Positions 53,532 to 62,357 of a stretch of DNA of 64,000 bases are shown here, one piece after another. Every line of letters begins with the position of its first letter. Position 1 is the stretch's first letter. The notes under the pieces were generated by a model, which was not told where the DNA came from, made no database searches, and saw only the letters and a program-made list of their open reading frames with translations. Position numbers and translations under genes: made by a program. The stretch is taken from positions 1-64,000 of the forward strand of contig CAZIJQ010000003.1 in the NCBI GenBank assembly GCA_964539785.1, read 5' to 3'. Source of the DNA: JABMPO01 sp964539785 (GTDB taxonomy: Bacteria; Fidelibacterota; Marinisomatia; Marinisomatales; TCS56).

Positions 53532-54887
53532 ATGAATAGAACAGCAACTAAGATGGTTTATCTGTGCTCAAATTGTGGGGCAGATTTCCCTAAATGGAAC
53601 GGACGATGTCCAGCCTGCAACGAATGGGGAACCCTCAGCGAATTTAAAATTAAAAAACGTTCGGGAAAGCGCCCAGACCGGGAAAAACGAACGGCTACAG
53701 CTTTATCAACATTACTAAATACAACAGCTGCGGAACGGATTTCTTCCAGGATTGGTGAAGTAGATCGTGTTCTAGGAGGTGGTTTACTTCAGGGATCATT
53801 GATTTTGTTAGGGGGGAGCCCCGGAATTGGTAAATCAACGCTGGCATTGCAAATTGTTGCCAATGTAGACCTGCCAGTCCTTTATATATCAGCAGAAGAA
53901 TCCGGAGAGCAAATAGCCCTACGCGCCCACCGTCTAGGCCTAAAAACCGGATCAATGCATATATCGGGCGAGAATCAAATTGAGAATATTCTTGATGAAA
54001 TCAGTATTCTGAAAACCAATCTGGTGGTTATTGATTCGATCCAAACCGTTTTCAGTGGCGAAATTGACTCACTCCCCGGATCAGTCAGTCAAATCAGGGA
54101 ATGCGGTCAGCAATTGTTGCAGGCTTGTAAGCAGTCTGGTGTCACAGTAATTATTATTGGGCATGTCACTAAAGACGGTACCATTGCTGGTCCTAAAATG
54201 CTGGAGCATATGGTCGACACCGTTCTTTATCTTGATGGTGATGACCGCTATGATCAGCGTATTTTACGGTCAGTAAAGAATCGCTTTGGCGCCACTAACG
54301 AAGTAGGCATTTTTAGGATGGAAGTAAATGGAATGCAGCCGGTTGAAAATCCATCGGAATTATTTTTAGCTGAACGCACAGATGGGATTTCCGGTTCAGC
54401 GATTTATCCGGCTTTGGAAGGCAGTCGTCCGATCTTGCTGGAAATACAGGCTTTGGTATCAGCGGCAAGTTTTGGAACTCCCCAGCGCAATGTAAATGGT
54501 TTTGATTATCGTCGGCTGGCAATGCTGTTGGCGGTTTTAGAAAGAAGACAGGGGTTGGTTCTTGGTACACGCGATGTTTTTGTCAATCTGGTTGGCGGTT
54601 TAAAAGTGAGCGATCCAGCCGCTGATCTGGCGGTTGTTGGCGCAATTGCTTCAGGGACGTTGGATAAAATTATTAAGTCCTCGACTGCATTAGTAGGTGA
54701 AGTAGGTCTGGCCGGCGAGGTTCGGTCTGTGAGCCAATTGGAAAAACGTATTATTGAAGCTCAGGCACTTGGTTTCAAGGATGTAATTGCCCCGCAGGGT
54801 AGTGTCCGCCGTCTAAATTCAACCCCTCAAAAAATCAAAGTTCATGGCGTAAAATCGGTGAAGGAAGTATTTGAAATAATTTTCTAA
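53532..54887 (+). CDS. radA: DNA repair protein RadA
   Basis: Bacterial RadA/Sms, a hexameric branch-migration ATPase, 451 residues. An N-terminal C4 zinc finger (CSNCG and CPACNEWGT), Walker A GGSPGIGKST (94-103), Walker B-like VVIDSIQTV, the RadA motif KNRFG and a C-terminal Lon-type domain (VFVNLVGGLKVSDPAADLAVVGA, GEVGLAGEVRSV) are intact. The nearby HEAT and barrel genes are unrelated. Confidence 0.95.
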   Translation: MNRTATKMVYLCSNCGADFPKWNGRCPACNEWGTLSEFKIKKRSGKRPDREKRTATALSTLLNTTAAERISSRIGEVDRVLGGGLLQGSLILLGGSPGIGKSTLALQIVANVDLPVLYISAEESGEQIALRAHRLGLKTGSMHISGENQIENILDEISILKTNLVVIDSIQTVFSGEIDSLPGSVSQIRECGQQLLQACKQSGVTVIIIGHVTKDGTIAGPKMLEHMVDTVLYLDGDDRYDQRILRSVKNRFGATNEVGIFRMEVNGMQPVENPSELFLAERTDGISGSAIYPALEGSRPILLEIQALVSAASFGTPQRNVNGFDYRRLAMLLAVLERRQGLVLGTRDVFVNLVGGLKVSDPAADLAVVGAIASGTLDKIIKSSTALVGEVGLAGEVRSVSQLEKRIIEAQALGFKDVIAPQGSVRRLNSTPQKIKVHGVKSVKEVFEIIF

Positions 54888-54914
54888 TTTCTAAACAATT
54901 CGTTGGTATTTCCT

Positions 54915-56534
54915 TTATTCAATAATTTTTACCAATGTCGTAAAATTTAAAGTTAAACTGATATCATGGACGCTGGTTTTCAGCTCATGACCCACTGCTC
55001 TAATCTGTCCAATGGAATACTGAATCCCAAGATATTGGTTCAAATAAAATGTAATACCAGTTGAAGGTTGGAATATTGCACCCTCACCCAAAGCCAAGTG
55101 CCCACCACCTGCCGCACCTCCTGCCAGCTCCAGATGCATTTTAATGTGTTTATTAAATATTGGCGGATGCTGTAAACCAACTCCCAGCAAGCCGACAGCT
55201 AGACCTCCCACATGCTCGCCGGAATAGGCAAACATTCCCTGGCCGGAAATGAACATCCACCGGGTCAACAGGTGATCGATTTTAATACCCAGCAGTCGAA
55301 CATTATCATTGACGGTCCGGTTCAGGCGTTTCGGGTTTTGATAAACTTGATCGAATATTCGCACCGACCAGGCTTTATATTTATAAGTACTATTCTTGGA
55401 TTCAAAAACCGAGTATTCAGATAACCCGGCATTCTTCAAATGATATGATATCCTGGAGGTGGTCGTCAAAGCTTGCAAGTTACCTGATTGCGAACCGAGA
55501 TAACCACCGGCTAAATCTAGCGACAGGTTCGGCAATATTTTGAAACCAAGCCCTGCCCGCAAATCAAGCAGTAAGCCACCGGCAGTTTCAACCCGAGCAC
55601 CGCCTCCGGCACCCACGCTCAATTTCGCGAAATAATTCACTTTACTATCCGGAATTGTTTTACTAAATCCGACGCCAGCCATTATATCCATATAACCATG
55701 GCGAATTCCACCATATGCACCAGCAGTCTTTACTAGTAAAAACAACCCGGGGCGGAATGAATGTATTAGTTCAAAACCCACCAGGCGAATTATGTTATCC
55801 TGACGGGCGTTGTCGATGCTAGCAGTGCCGATCTTTTGAAAATAATTCTGTTGAATCAGGGAAAATTGATTCTGACTGAATCTAATGTGTAAATTACCTC
55901 CATTGATGATTTTTGGCAGCCTGATTTCCGTGTGATTGATATTGCCTGGCTGAGCGATCAATATACTTGATGGAAGTTCCACCGCCAGGCCTAATTGTTT
56001 ATTGTTGATCCTGCTATCGGGAAAAGTAACCTTGCTGATATACATCCCCAAATTAAACCGCTTAAATTGGTAAATTAATCCACTATGGTACCGTAAGAGT
56101 GAACCATTGCCAGTCCAAATATTACCACCACCTCCGCCCAAAGATAGACCCGCATCAAGCACAAGTTTTTGTGAAATCGGTAAACGCGTGGAGGTAATCA
56201 AGCCTAGGGTAAACAGACCGCCTTGGTTACCCGTTATCGCGCTATAACTGACCATCCCCGCATTAAGCCAATTTGTGATATCTACCAGATAATATAGACC
56301 AAGAAATCCCATTGGCGTGTCAGAATCCGGTGTATTGACATTTTCAAAACTAATATAATGTCTGATCGGAATTTTGTTTAATGCCAAATTATCGGCCGCA
56401 ATTGAACCACTGGTTATTGTGATGATACCTAATGAAATAAATGTTGCGACTATGGATTTAACTTTAATTATTGAGACTCCAGCCCCAGTCGAATAAAAAT
56501 GCTGCCCCTGGTATTTTATTTTTTGAAATTTCAT
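54915..56534 (-). CDS. Predicted outer-membrane beta-barrel protein, unknown
   Basis: A 539-residue exported protein. A hydrophobic signal (VKSIVATFISLGIITITSGSIA) lies unusually far in, after about 25 polar residues, so the true start may lie downstream at a non-ATG codon, or the N-terminus has been altered. The mature chain alternates glycine-rich turns and amphipathic strands (LDAGLSLGGGGGNIW, AKLSVGAGGGARVE, LELAGGAAGGGHL), as in outer-membrane barrels. No family was recognised. Its start is 44 bp beyond the stop of an IS30 relic on the same strand, so an insertion may have rebuilt its 5' end. Confidence 0.55.
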   Translation of the reverse strand: MKFQKIKYQGQHFYSTGAGVSIIKVKSIVATFISLGIITITSGSIAADNLALNKIPIRHYISFENVNTPDSDTPMGFLGLYYLVDITNWLNAGMVSYSAITGNQGGLFTLGLITSTRLPISQKLVLDAGLSLGGGGGNIWTGNGSLLRYHSGLIYQFKRFNLGMYISKVTFPDSRINNKQLGLAVELPSSILIAQPGNINHTEIRLPKIINGGNLHIRFSQNQFSLIQQNYFQKIGTASIDNARQDNIIRLVGFELIHSFRPGLFLLVKTAGAYGGIRHGYMDIMAGVGFSKTIPDSKVNYFAKLSVGAGGGARVETAGGLLLDLRAGLGFKILPNLSLDLAGGYLGSQSGNLQALTTTSRISYHLKNAGLSEYSVFESKNSTYKYKAWSVRIFDQVYQNPKRLNRTVNDNVRLLGIKIDHLLTRWMFISGQGMFAYSGEHVGGLAVGLLGVGLQHPPIFNKHIKMHLELAGGAAGGGHLALGEGAIFQPSTGITFYLNQYLGIQYSIGQIRAVGHELKTSVHDISLTLNFTTLVKIIE

Positions 56535-56577
56535 CAGTTAGTTAAATTGGTTTGCTGCAATAGCAATACTCTTGTTA

Positions 56578-56700
56578 CTACTGTAAATTTAATTCCTGGA
56601 CTCCAAGTACTGCGGCTATTTCTGATTGATCATGTCCTGTTTTAAGCAACGAATATATTCCGTACCTTTGTTCCAGCGTGAGCTGGCTGTAGCGTTTCAT
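56578..56700 (-). pseudogene. IS30-family transposase, N-terminal remnant
   Basis: Forty codons on the minus strand: start ATG at 56700, stop TAG at 56580-56578. The peptide opens MKRYSQLTLEQRYGIYSLLK and continues with TGHDQSEIAAVLGV, the N-terminal HTH of IS30-type transposases (compare the general family pattern YxQLTxEQRYxIxxLxxxGxSQxEIAxxLGV). It breaks off where STISREL would follow, reading QELNLQ and a stop. A ribosome site AGAGGTG lies 5 bp ahead. The DDE catalytic part is missing, so it cannot transpose. Confidence 0.72.
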
Positions 56701-56800
56701 TTGTGCACCTCTTATTTGACTGTGAGAAATGTACGAAGCCTACAGCAGCTCCGCTTTTTCTGCAACCAGTCATTGAGTTGCACTTAAGAGTTGAATTCAA
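56578..56800 (-). mobile_element. Left-end relic of an IS30-family element
   Basis: The remnant transposase start plus the upstream 75-100 bp look like one end of an IS30-type element. At 56775-56800 the minus strand reads ATTCAA-N8-TGCAAC, close to the terminal repeat of IS30 as remembered (ATTCAA-N8-CGCAAC). The right end and most of the transposase are gone. The rest of the 56535-56961 gene-free stretch holds an AT-rich palindrome and the citrate synthase leader. Confidence 0.5.
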
Positions 56801-56801
56801 G

Positions 56802-56829
56802 ATTAAATTAAACAGAAGTTTAATTTAAT
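56802..56829. repeat. 12-bp perfect palindrome beside the IS30 relic
   Basis: ATTAAATTAAAC (56802-56813), loop AGAA, GTTTAATTTAAT (56818-56829). It abuts the putative IS end at 56800 and lies 133 bp before gltA. Pure A/T pairing except one G-C step. It may be an old insertion target, since IS30-type elements favour palindromes, or a gltA regulatory site. Confidence 0.45.
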
Positions 56830-56961
56830 ATTGGAATGTGGTATTATTTCAGCCATTAAATTTGTAATTTCTGTGTAGCATATTAATGGGGGAATATGCT
56901 GAAATCATTTGTAACCAGTTTGGCTCTAAAGTAATCCAAATACTATAGATAGGGAGAAAAT

Positions 56962-58665
56962 ATGTCTACATTTAAAGAGAAAGTAACTCGGTTAGTTGAT
57001 CCAATGAAAAATCGGATTAATCATTTGATCACCAATTACGGCGATGAAAAAGTTTCGGATGTCACAATTGCACAGATATACGGTGGGACGCGGGGTGTAA
57101 AAAGTATGATATGCGAAACTTCCATGCTTGATCCCAATGAAGGTATTCGATATCGAGGCTATAGTTTACCGGAATTAATTGAATTACTACCCCGAGCCGA
57201 TGGTGGGCAACAACCATTAGCGGAAGGATTATTTTATTTATTAATCACTGGGAATATTCCCAAGGAAACTGATATCCAGGATATCAGTAAAGAATTACAA
57301 CAACGCAACCAGGTACCTGAATATGTATTTACCGCGTTGGATGCCCTGCCGAAAGATCTTTCACCAATGACTCAATTATCAATGGGATTGTTGGCAATGC
57401 AAGGTACCTCAGAATTCTCCAATCAATTTCGCAAGGGCATGGCGCGGAAGGATTTGTGGGAACCAGCTCTTGAGGATAGTTTGAGTATTCTGGCTAAACT
57501 ACCAGCAATTGCTGCATATATTTATCGTCGATCATTCAAAGATAGCAAACGTATCGAACCCAATCCGAATTTAGATTGGGCTGGCAACCTGGCCCATATG
57601 ATGGGTTTTGATAATAAAGAAGTTCATGAAATTATACGTCTATTCATGTTTCTCCATGCTGACCATGAAGGTGGAAATGTTACTGCCCATACAGTACAAT
57701 TGGTTGGTTCGACTTTGTCCGATCCTTTCTATGCCCTGTCTGCCGGGATGAATGGGCTGGCCGGACCATTGCACGGTATGGCGAATCAGCAGGTACTGCA
57801 ATGGATCGACAATATGCGCAAGGAAATAGGTAATAGTAGTCCGACCAAAGAAGAGATAGAAAAATATGTATGGAAAACGCTGAATAGCGGAAGATTGATA
57901 CCCGGTTTCGGACATGCCGTTTTGCGTAAAACCGATCCTCGTTACACAGCACTACGGGAATTCGCGCTCGAACATTTTCCTGACGACGAATTGTTCAAGA
58001 TCGTATCCGATTTATACGAGGTTGTACCGGATATTCTGCGTATCCATGGCAAGGCAAAGAATCCCTGGCCCAATGTAGATGCTCATTCTGGAAGTGTTTT
58101 ATATCATTATGATATCAAGGAATTCGATTTTTATACGGTTTTATTCGGCGTTTCCCGCGCCCAGGGTGTGCTGGCATGGTATGTCTGGGCTCGTCTACTG
58201 GGTGCTTCATTGGAAAGACCAAAATCCGTTACAACCGAATATCTGGAAAGTCTGGTCCTGCGTTGGGATGAGAGTTTGTCAGTGGGTATCTTTGAAATTG
58301 ATAACGACCATAAAGCAATGGTCGAACAATTGCAGAAATTAATTGAAGCTTATCATACTGGTAAAGCCGACCATAATATAATGGAATTGTTTGGTTTCCT
58401 TGAAAATTATGTAGATAAACATCTGTCGCTTGAAGAACACTACATGGATAAATACAATTATCCTGATTATGATGAGCATAAGCGGCAGCATTTAGAGTTT
58501 AAAGATAATTGCTGCGCATTACGCGATGAATACAAAGAAAAGGGCGGTACCACCCGGCTGGTGATTTTAGTAAAACAATTACTGGTTGATCATTTTACTA
58601 CTCATGTGAGTACGATCGATAAAAAGATGGCTGAATTCTTTAAATCTGTGAGTCATGTTGGGTAG
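56962..58665 (+). CDS. gltA: Citrate synthase fused to a bacteriohemerythrin domain
   Basis: Condenses acetyl-CoA and oxaloacetate. Residues 1-430 are a mitochondrial-type citrate synthase: HADHEGGNVTAHT, GLAGPLHGMANQ (H271), PGFGHAVLRKTDPRY (H318), NPWPNVDAHSG (D373) and GVLAWYVWARLLGASLERPKS. Residues 434-567 form a hemerythrin four-helix bundle opening RWDESLSVGIFEIDNDH, with all seven di-iron ligands in register: H450, H487, E491, H506, H510, H548 and D553. The frame is continuous with no stop or frameshift between halves. Shine-Dalgarno AGGGAGA. First gene of gltA-acnA-icd. The extra domain may bind or sense oxygen; that is inference. Confidence 0.94.
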   Translation: MSTFKEKVTRLVDPMKNRINHLITNYGDEKVSDVTIAQIYGGTRGVKSMICETSMLDPNEGIRYRGYSLPELIELLPRADGGQQPLAEGLFYLLITGNIPKETDIQDISKELQQRNQVPEYVFTALDALPKDLSPMTQLSMGLLAMQGTSEFSNQFRKGMARKDLWEPALEDSLSILAKLPAIAAYIYRRSFKDSKRIEPNPNLDWAGNLAHMMGFDNKEVHEIIRLFMFLHADHEGGNVTAHTVQLVGSTLSDPFYALSAGMNGLAGPLHGMANQQVLQWIDNMRKEIGNSSPTKEEIEKYVWKTLNSGRLIPGFGHAVLRKTDPRYTALREFALEHFPDDELFKIVSDLYEVVPDILRIHGKAKNPWPNVDAHSGSVLYHYDIKEFDFYTVLFGVSRAQGVLAWYVWARLLGASLERPKSVTTEYLESLVLRWDESLSVGIFEIDNDHKAMVEQLQKLIEAYHTGKADHNIMELFGFLENYVDKHLSLEEHYMDKYNYPDYDEHKRQHLEFKDNCCALRDEYKEKGGTTRLVILVKQLLVDHFTTHVSTIDKKMAEFFKSVSHVG

Positions 58666-58742
58666 ATTTTTATAGTAAATCGGGGGTAACCGATAATTCA
58701 AAAATCAAGCGGGACTTTAAGTCCTCGCAGATGGGGGCAGCC

Positions 58743-60983
58743 ATGAACCAACAGTTTTACGAAAAATTTAAATATAAACTGAACGATGTACGCAAATTAC
58801 TCAAGCGTCCATTGACCCTCAGTGAAAAGATAATGTACACACATTTATTTGTGGAATTTAGCAGTGATCTGGGACGGGGACAGGATTATGCCGAGTTGCG
58901 ACCCGACCGGGTTGCCATGCAGGATGCCACTGCCCAGATGGCACTGCTTCAATTCATGATGGCTGGTCGAACTCAGGTTGCCGTACCTTCATCGGTACAT
59001 TGTGATCATTTGATCCAAGCCAAAGTCGGCGCTGACGGTGACCTGCAGGAAGCTCTGAACCAGAATAGCGAAGTCTATCAGTTTTTGGAAAGCGTCTCTC
59101 GAAAATATGGAATCGATTTCTGGAAACCAGGTGCTGGAATTATCCATCAGGTAGTGCTGGAAAATTATGCTTTCCCCGGTGCTCTGGTAGTTGGCACCGA
59201 CTCGCACACGGTCAATGGTGGTGGATTGGGAATGCTGGCTATTGGTGTGGGTGGCGCCGATGCTGTTGATGTAATGGTAGGCATGCCCTGGGAATTGCTG
59301 TGGCCTAAGGTAATGGGGGTCAAACTGAACGGCAAACTGTCTGGTTGGACTTCCCCCAAAGATGTAATTTTAAAGCTGGCAGGACTGATCTCCGCCAAAG
59401 GCGGCACTGGCTATATCGTTGAGTATTTCGGCGCTGGTGCCGAATCGATTTCAGCTACCGGTAAAGGAACGATTTGCAATATGGGCGCCGAAATCGGCGC
59501 TACCACTTCGGTATTTCCCTATGATGAGCGGATGGAAGCTTACCTTAAGGCCACTGACCGCAACCAGATTGCAGAGATCACAGCTAATATGCAGGATTAT
59601 CTAACCGCCGATCCGGAAGTGCTGGACTATCCTGATAGGTATTATGACAAGGTGATCGAGATTGATCTTGACCAGTTGGAGCCCCACCTGAATGGTCCCT
59701 TTACTCCCGACCGGGCCTGGCCGGTATTGGAAATCAAGGCTGCCGTTGAAACCGAAGATTTCCCTGATCAGGTCAGCGCAGGACTGATTGGAAGCTGCAC
59801 TAATTCCAGTTACGAAGATATTGAGCGCGTTGTCAGCTTAGTCAAGCAGGCTTTGGATATGGGGCTGAAGGCCAAAACAGAATTTTATATTACTCCCGGT
59901 TCGGAGCAGATTCGTGCCACAATGGAAAAATATGGTCACACGGAAATTCTGCAGAAATTCGGCGGAATCGTGCTGGCCAATGCCTGTGGTCCCTGCATCG
60001 GAATGTGGAACCGGGTTGGCGCTGAAAATCAGGAGCGCAACACAATTGTCACTTCCTACAACCGTAATTTTGCTCGCCGTAATGACGGCAATCCCAATAC
60101 ACTGGCTTTTGTCAGCAGCCCCGAACTGGTAACTGCTCTGGCCATAGCGGGCAAACTCTCTTTCAATCCTATCACTGATAAAATTGAAAATTCGGTTGGT
60201 GATAAAGTCATGTTAAAGCCACCGGTTGGTGATGAATTGCCATTGGAAGGATTCGACCGTGGTGCCAACGGATTGATTCGTCCGCCGGCTGATGGTAGCG
60301 ATTCAGCGGTTCCAATTGGTGCTTACAGCAAACGACTGCAGGTACTTACTCCTTTCTCCGCTTGGGATGGACAAAATTTGAATGACTTGCAAATCCTGGT
60401 CAAAGTACAGGGTAAATGCACAACCGATCACATATCAATGGCTGGACCGTGGTTGCGCTTCCGGGGTCATTTGGATAATATTTCCGATAATATGTTTCTG
60501 GGTGCAGTCAATGCCGAAACTGGTGACGCTGGAAAAACTCACAATAATTTAACCGGTGAATATAATAGTATCTCCACTGTAGCTCGGAGCTACAAAGAAA
60601 ACAATGTGGAATGGATTGTCATTGGAGAAGAAAACTACGGTGAAGGATCAAGCCGCGAGCATGCCGCTATGGAGCCACGGCATTTGGGCGGCCGCGCGAT
60701 TATTGTCAAAAGTTTTGCCCGGATCCATGAGACCAATCTGAAAAAACAGGGTATGCTGGCTTTGGCTTTTTCCAATCCTGCTGATTATGACCGGATTCGC
60801 TCCGACGATAAGGTTAGCATCAAAGGACTTACAAAGTTTTCCCCTGGTACTCAATTGATTCTCAAAGTCAATCACACTAAAGGCACAACTGAGAATATCA
60901 AACTTAATCACACTTACAATGAACGGCAGATTGAATGGTTCAGGGCCGGCAGTGCTTTGAATTTTATTGCCAATAATACTTAG
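58743..60983 (+). CDS. acnA: Aconitate hydratase, mitochondrial type
   Basis: Isomerises citrate to isocitrate with a [4Fe-4S] cluster; 746 residues. Cluster cysteines C352 (GSCTNSSYED), C415 and C418 (ACGPCIGMW) keep the spacing of mitochondrial aconitase. Other markers: RPDRVAMQDATAQMALLQF, GTDSHTVNGGGLG, PWELLWPKVMGVKL, GKCTTDHISMAGPWLRFRGHLDNIS, and the end NEGQIEWFRAGSALN-like. It lacks the longer linker of AcnA/IRP1 types. The start is ATG 58743 behind GGGGG, not 58731. Operon with gltA and icd. Confidence 0.95.
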   Translation: MNQQFYEKFKYKLNDVRKLLKRPLTLSEKIMYTHLFVEFSSDLGRGQDYAELRPDRVAMQDATAQMALLQFMMAGRTQVAVPSSVHCDHLIQAKVGADGDLQEALNQNSEVYQFLESVSRKYGIDFWKPGAGIIHQVVLENYAFPGALVVGTDSHTVNGGGLGMLAIGVGGADAVDVMVGMPWELLWPKVMGVKLNGKLSGWTSPKDVILKLAGLISAKGGTGYIVEYFGAGAESISATGKGTICNMGAEIGATTSVFPYDERMEAYLKATDRNQIAEITANMQDYLTADPEVLDYPDRYYDKVIEIDLDQLEPHLNGPFTPDRAWPVLEIKAAVETEDFPDQVSAGLIGSCTNSSYEDIERVVSLVKQALDMGLKAKTEFYITPGSEQIRATMEKYGHTEILQKFGGIVLANACGPCIGMWNRVGAENQERNTIVTSYNRNFARRNDGNPNTLAFVSSPELVTALAIAGKLSFNPITDKIENSVGDKVMLKPPVGDELPLEGFDRGANGLIRPPADGSDSAVPIGAYSKRLQVLTPFSAWDGQNLNDLQILVKVQGKCTTDHISMAGPWLRFRGHLDNISDNMFLGAVNAETGDAGKTHNNLTGEYNSISTVARSYKENNVEWIVIGEENYGEGSSREHAAMEPRHLGGRAIIVKSFARIHETNLKKQGMLALAFSNPADYDRIRSDDKVSIKGLTKFSPGTQLILKVNHTKGTTENIKLNHTYNERQIEWFRAGSALNFIANNT

Positions 60984-60992
60984 GTTTAAATC

Positions 60993-62240
60993 ATGAAAAA
61001 ATTTGACAAGATAGAAATTCCTAAAGATGGACAACGCATCACTTGGGAAGGTGATAATCTCATCATCCCAAATCATCCTATCATTCCGGTGATTGAAGGT
61101 GATGGTATTGGTTCCGATATTATGAAAGCCACTCGCCGGGTTCTTGATGCGGTGGTGGAAAAAACTTTTGGCGGTGATAAAAAGATTGCCTGGATGGATG
61201 TATATGCCGGCGAGATCGCCGGTGAAAAATATGACGGTAATTTTTTACCAGATGAGACCGTGGCAGCAATCGAATATTATCATGTGGCTTTGAAGGGTCC
61301 TTTGACAACGCCAGTCGGTGGTGGTTTCCGCAGCCTGAATGTTACTTTGCGCCAGTTAATGGACCTTTATGCTTGTGTCCGGCCGGTAGCTTACTTCGCT
61401 GGCGTGCCTTCACCGGTGCGGGAACCGGATAAAATGGATGTGGTAATTTTTCGGGAAAACACTGAAGATGTTTATGCCGGAATCGAGTGGACTGAGGGTT
61501 CAGCGGAAGCTGAAAAAGTGATCAATTTTCTGAATGACACATTTGGCAGCAAGATTCGCAGTGATTCGGGAATCGGCATCAAACCGATCAGTATTACTGG
61601 CACCAAGCGACTGGTGCGGATGGCGATCCAGTATGCCATCAATAATAACCGAGCATCGGTTACAATAGTGCATAAAGGCAATATTATGAAATTTACCGAA
61701 GGCGCCTTTCGTGATTGGGGTTATGAGGTTGCGCGGGAAGAATTCGCCGATCAGACGATCACCGAAGATGAGTTGTGGTCAAAATATGATGGACAAATTC
61801 CCGCTGGAAAAATCGTGATCAAGGACCGGATCGCCGATTCCATGTTGCAGCAAATTCTGACCCGCACCGATGAATACGATGTAATTGCCACTCCCAATCT
61901 AAACGGCGATTATCTTTCTGATGCCTGCGCTGCTCAGGTTGGTGGTCTTGGCTTGGCACCGGGTGCGAATATTGGTGATAAAGTAGCCCTGTTTGAGGCT
62001 ACCCACGGCACCGCCCCTAAATATGCCAACCAGGATAAGGTGAATCCCAGCTCGGTTTTACTTTCGGGCGTGATGATGCTTGAGCATCTAGGCTGGCAGG
62101 AAGCGGCCGACGCGGTGGCGGCGGCAGTGGGCAAGACCATCCGGCAGAAAAAAGTAACTTACGATCTGGCCCGCTTGATGAACAATGTGGAACCATTAAA
62201 AACATCGGAATATGCTTCGGCAATTATCGAAAATTTATAA
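60993..62240 (+). CDS. icd: Isocitrate dehydrogenase (NADP-type)
   Basis: Oxidative decarboxylation of isocitrate; 415 residues like the E. coli enzyme. Markers: IPVIEGDGIGSDIMKATRRVL, GPLTTPVGGGFRSLNVTLRQ (the phosphorylatable-serine region), VIFRENTEDVYAGIEW, ITGTKRLVRMAI, ATPNLNGDYLSDACAAQVGG and EATHGTAPKYANQ. It starts 9 bp after acnA. The NADP preference is by family resemblance only. Completes the citrate-to-2-oxoglutarate arm. Confidence 0.95.
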   Translation: MKKFDKIEIPKDGQRITWEGDNLIIPNHPIIPVIEGDGIGSDIMKATRRVLDAVVEKTFGGDKKIAWMDVYAGEIAGEKYDGNFLPDETVAAIEYYHVALKGPLTTPVGGGFRSLNVTLRQLMDLYACVRPVAYFAGVPSPVREPDKMDVVIFRENTEDVYAGIEWTEGSAEAEKVINFLNDTFGSKIRSDSGIGIKPISITGTKRLVRMAIQYAINNNRASVTIVHKGNIMKFTEGAFRDWGYEVAREEFADQTITEDELWSKYDGQIPAGKIVIKDRIADSMLQQILTRTDEYDVIATPNLNGDYLSDACAAQVGGLGLAPGANIGDKVALFEATHGTAPKYANQDKVNPSSVLLSGVMMLEHLGWQEAADAVAAAVGKTIRQKKVTYDLARLMNNVEPLKTSEYASAIIENL

Positions 62241-62357
62241 TTTTGAGGCAGCCACCCCTACAAGGGCTGGGAGCCTTGGTTAAATATTTTTTGTTGATTA
62301 GACAAATATCGACCATCAAAGTAATGGCAATTATGGTATAAATATTATTGAAATAAA

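Noticed and set aside
58710..58730. GGACTTTAAGTCC palindrome between gltA and acnA
   Set aside because: The centre is one base, so it cannot fold into a stable hairpin, and it is short enough to arise by chance; not reported as a regulatory site.
62245..62276. Possible terminator after icd (AGGCAGCC ... GGCT ... GCCT)
   Set aside because: The stem is interrupted by a 4-base bulge, the loop is long and no T-run follows.
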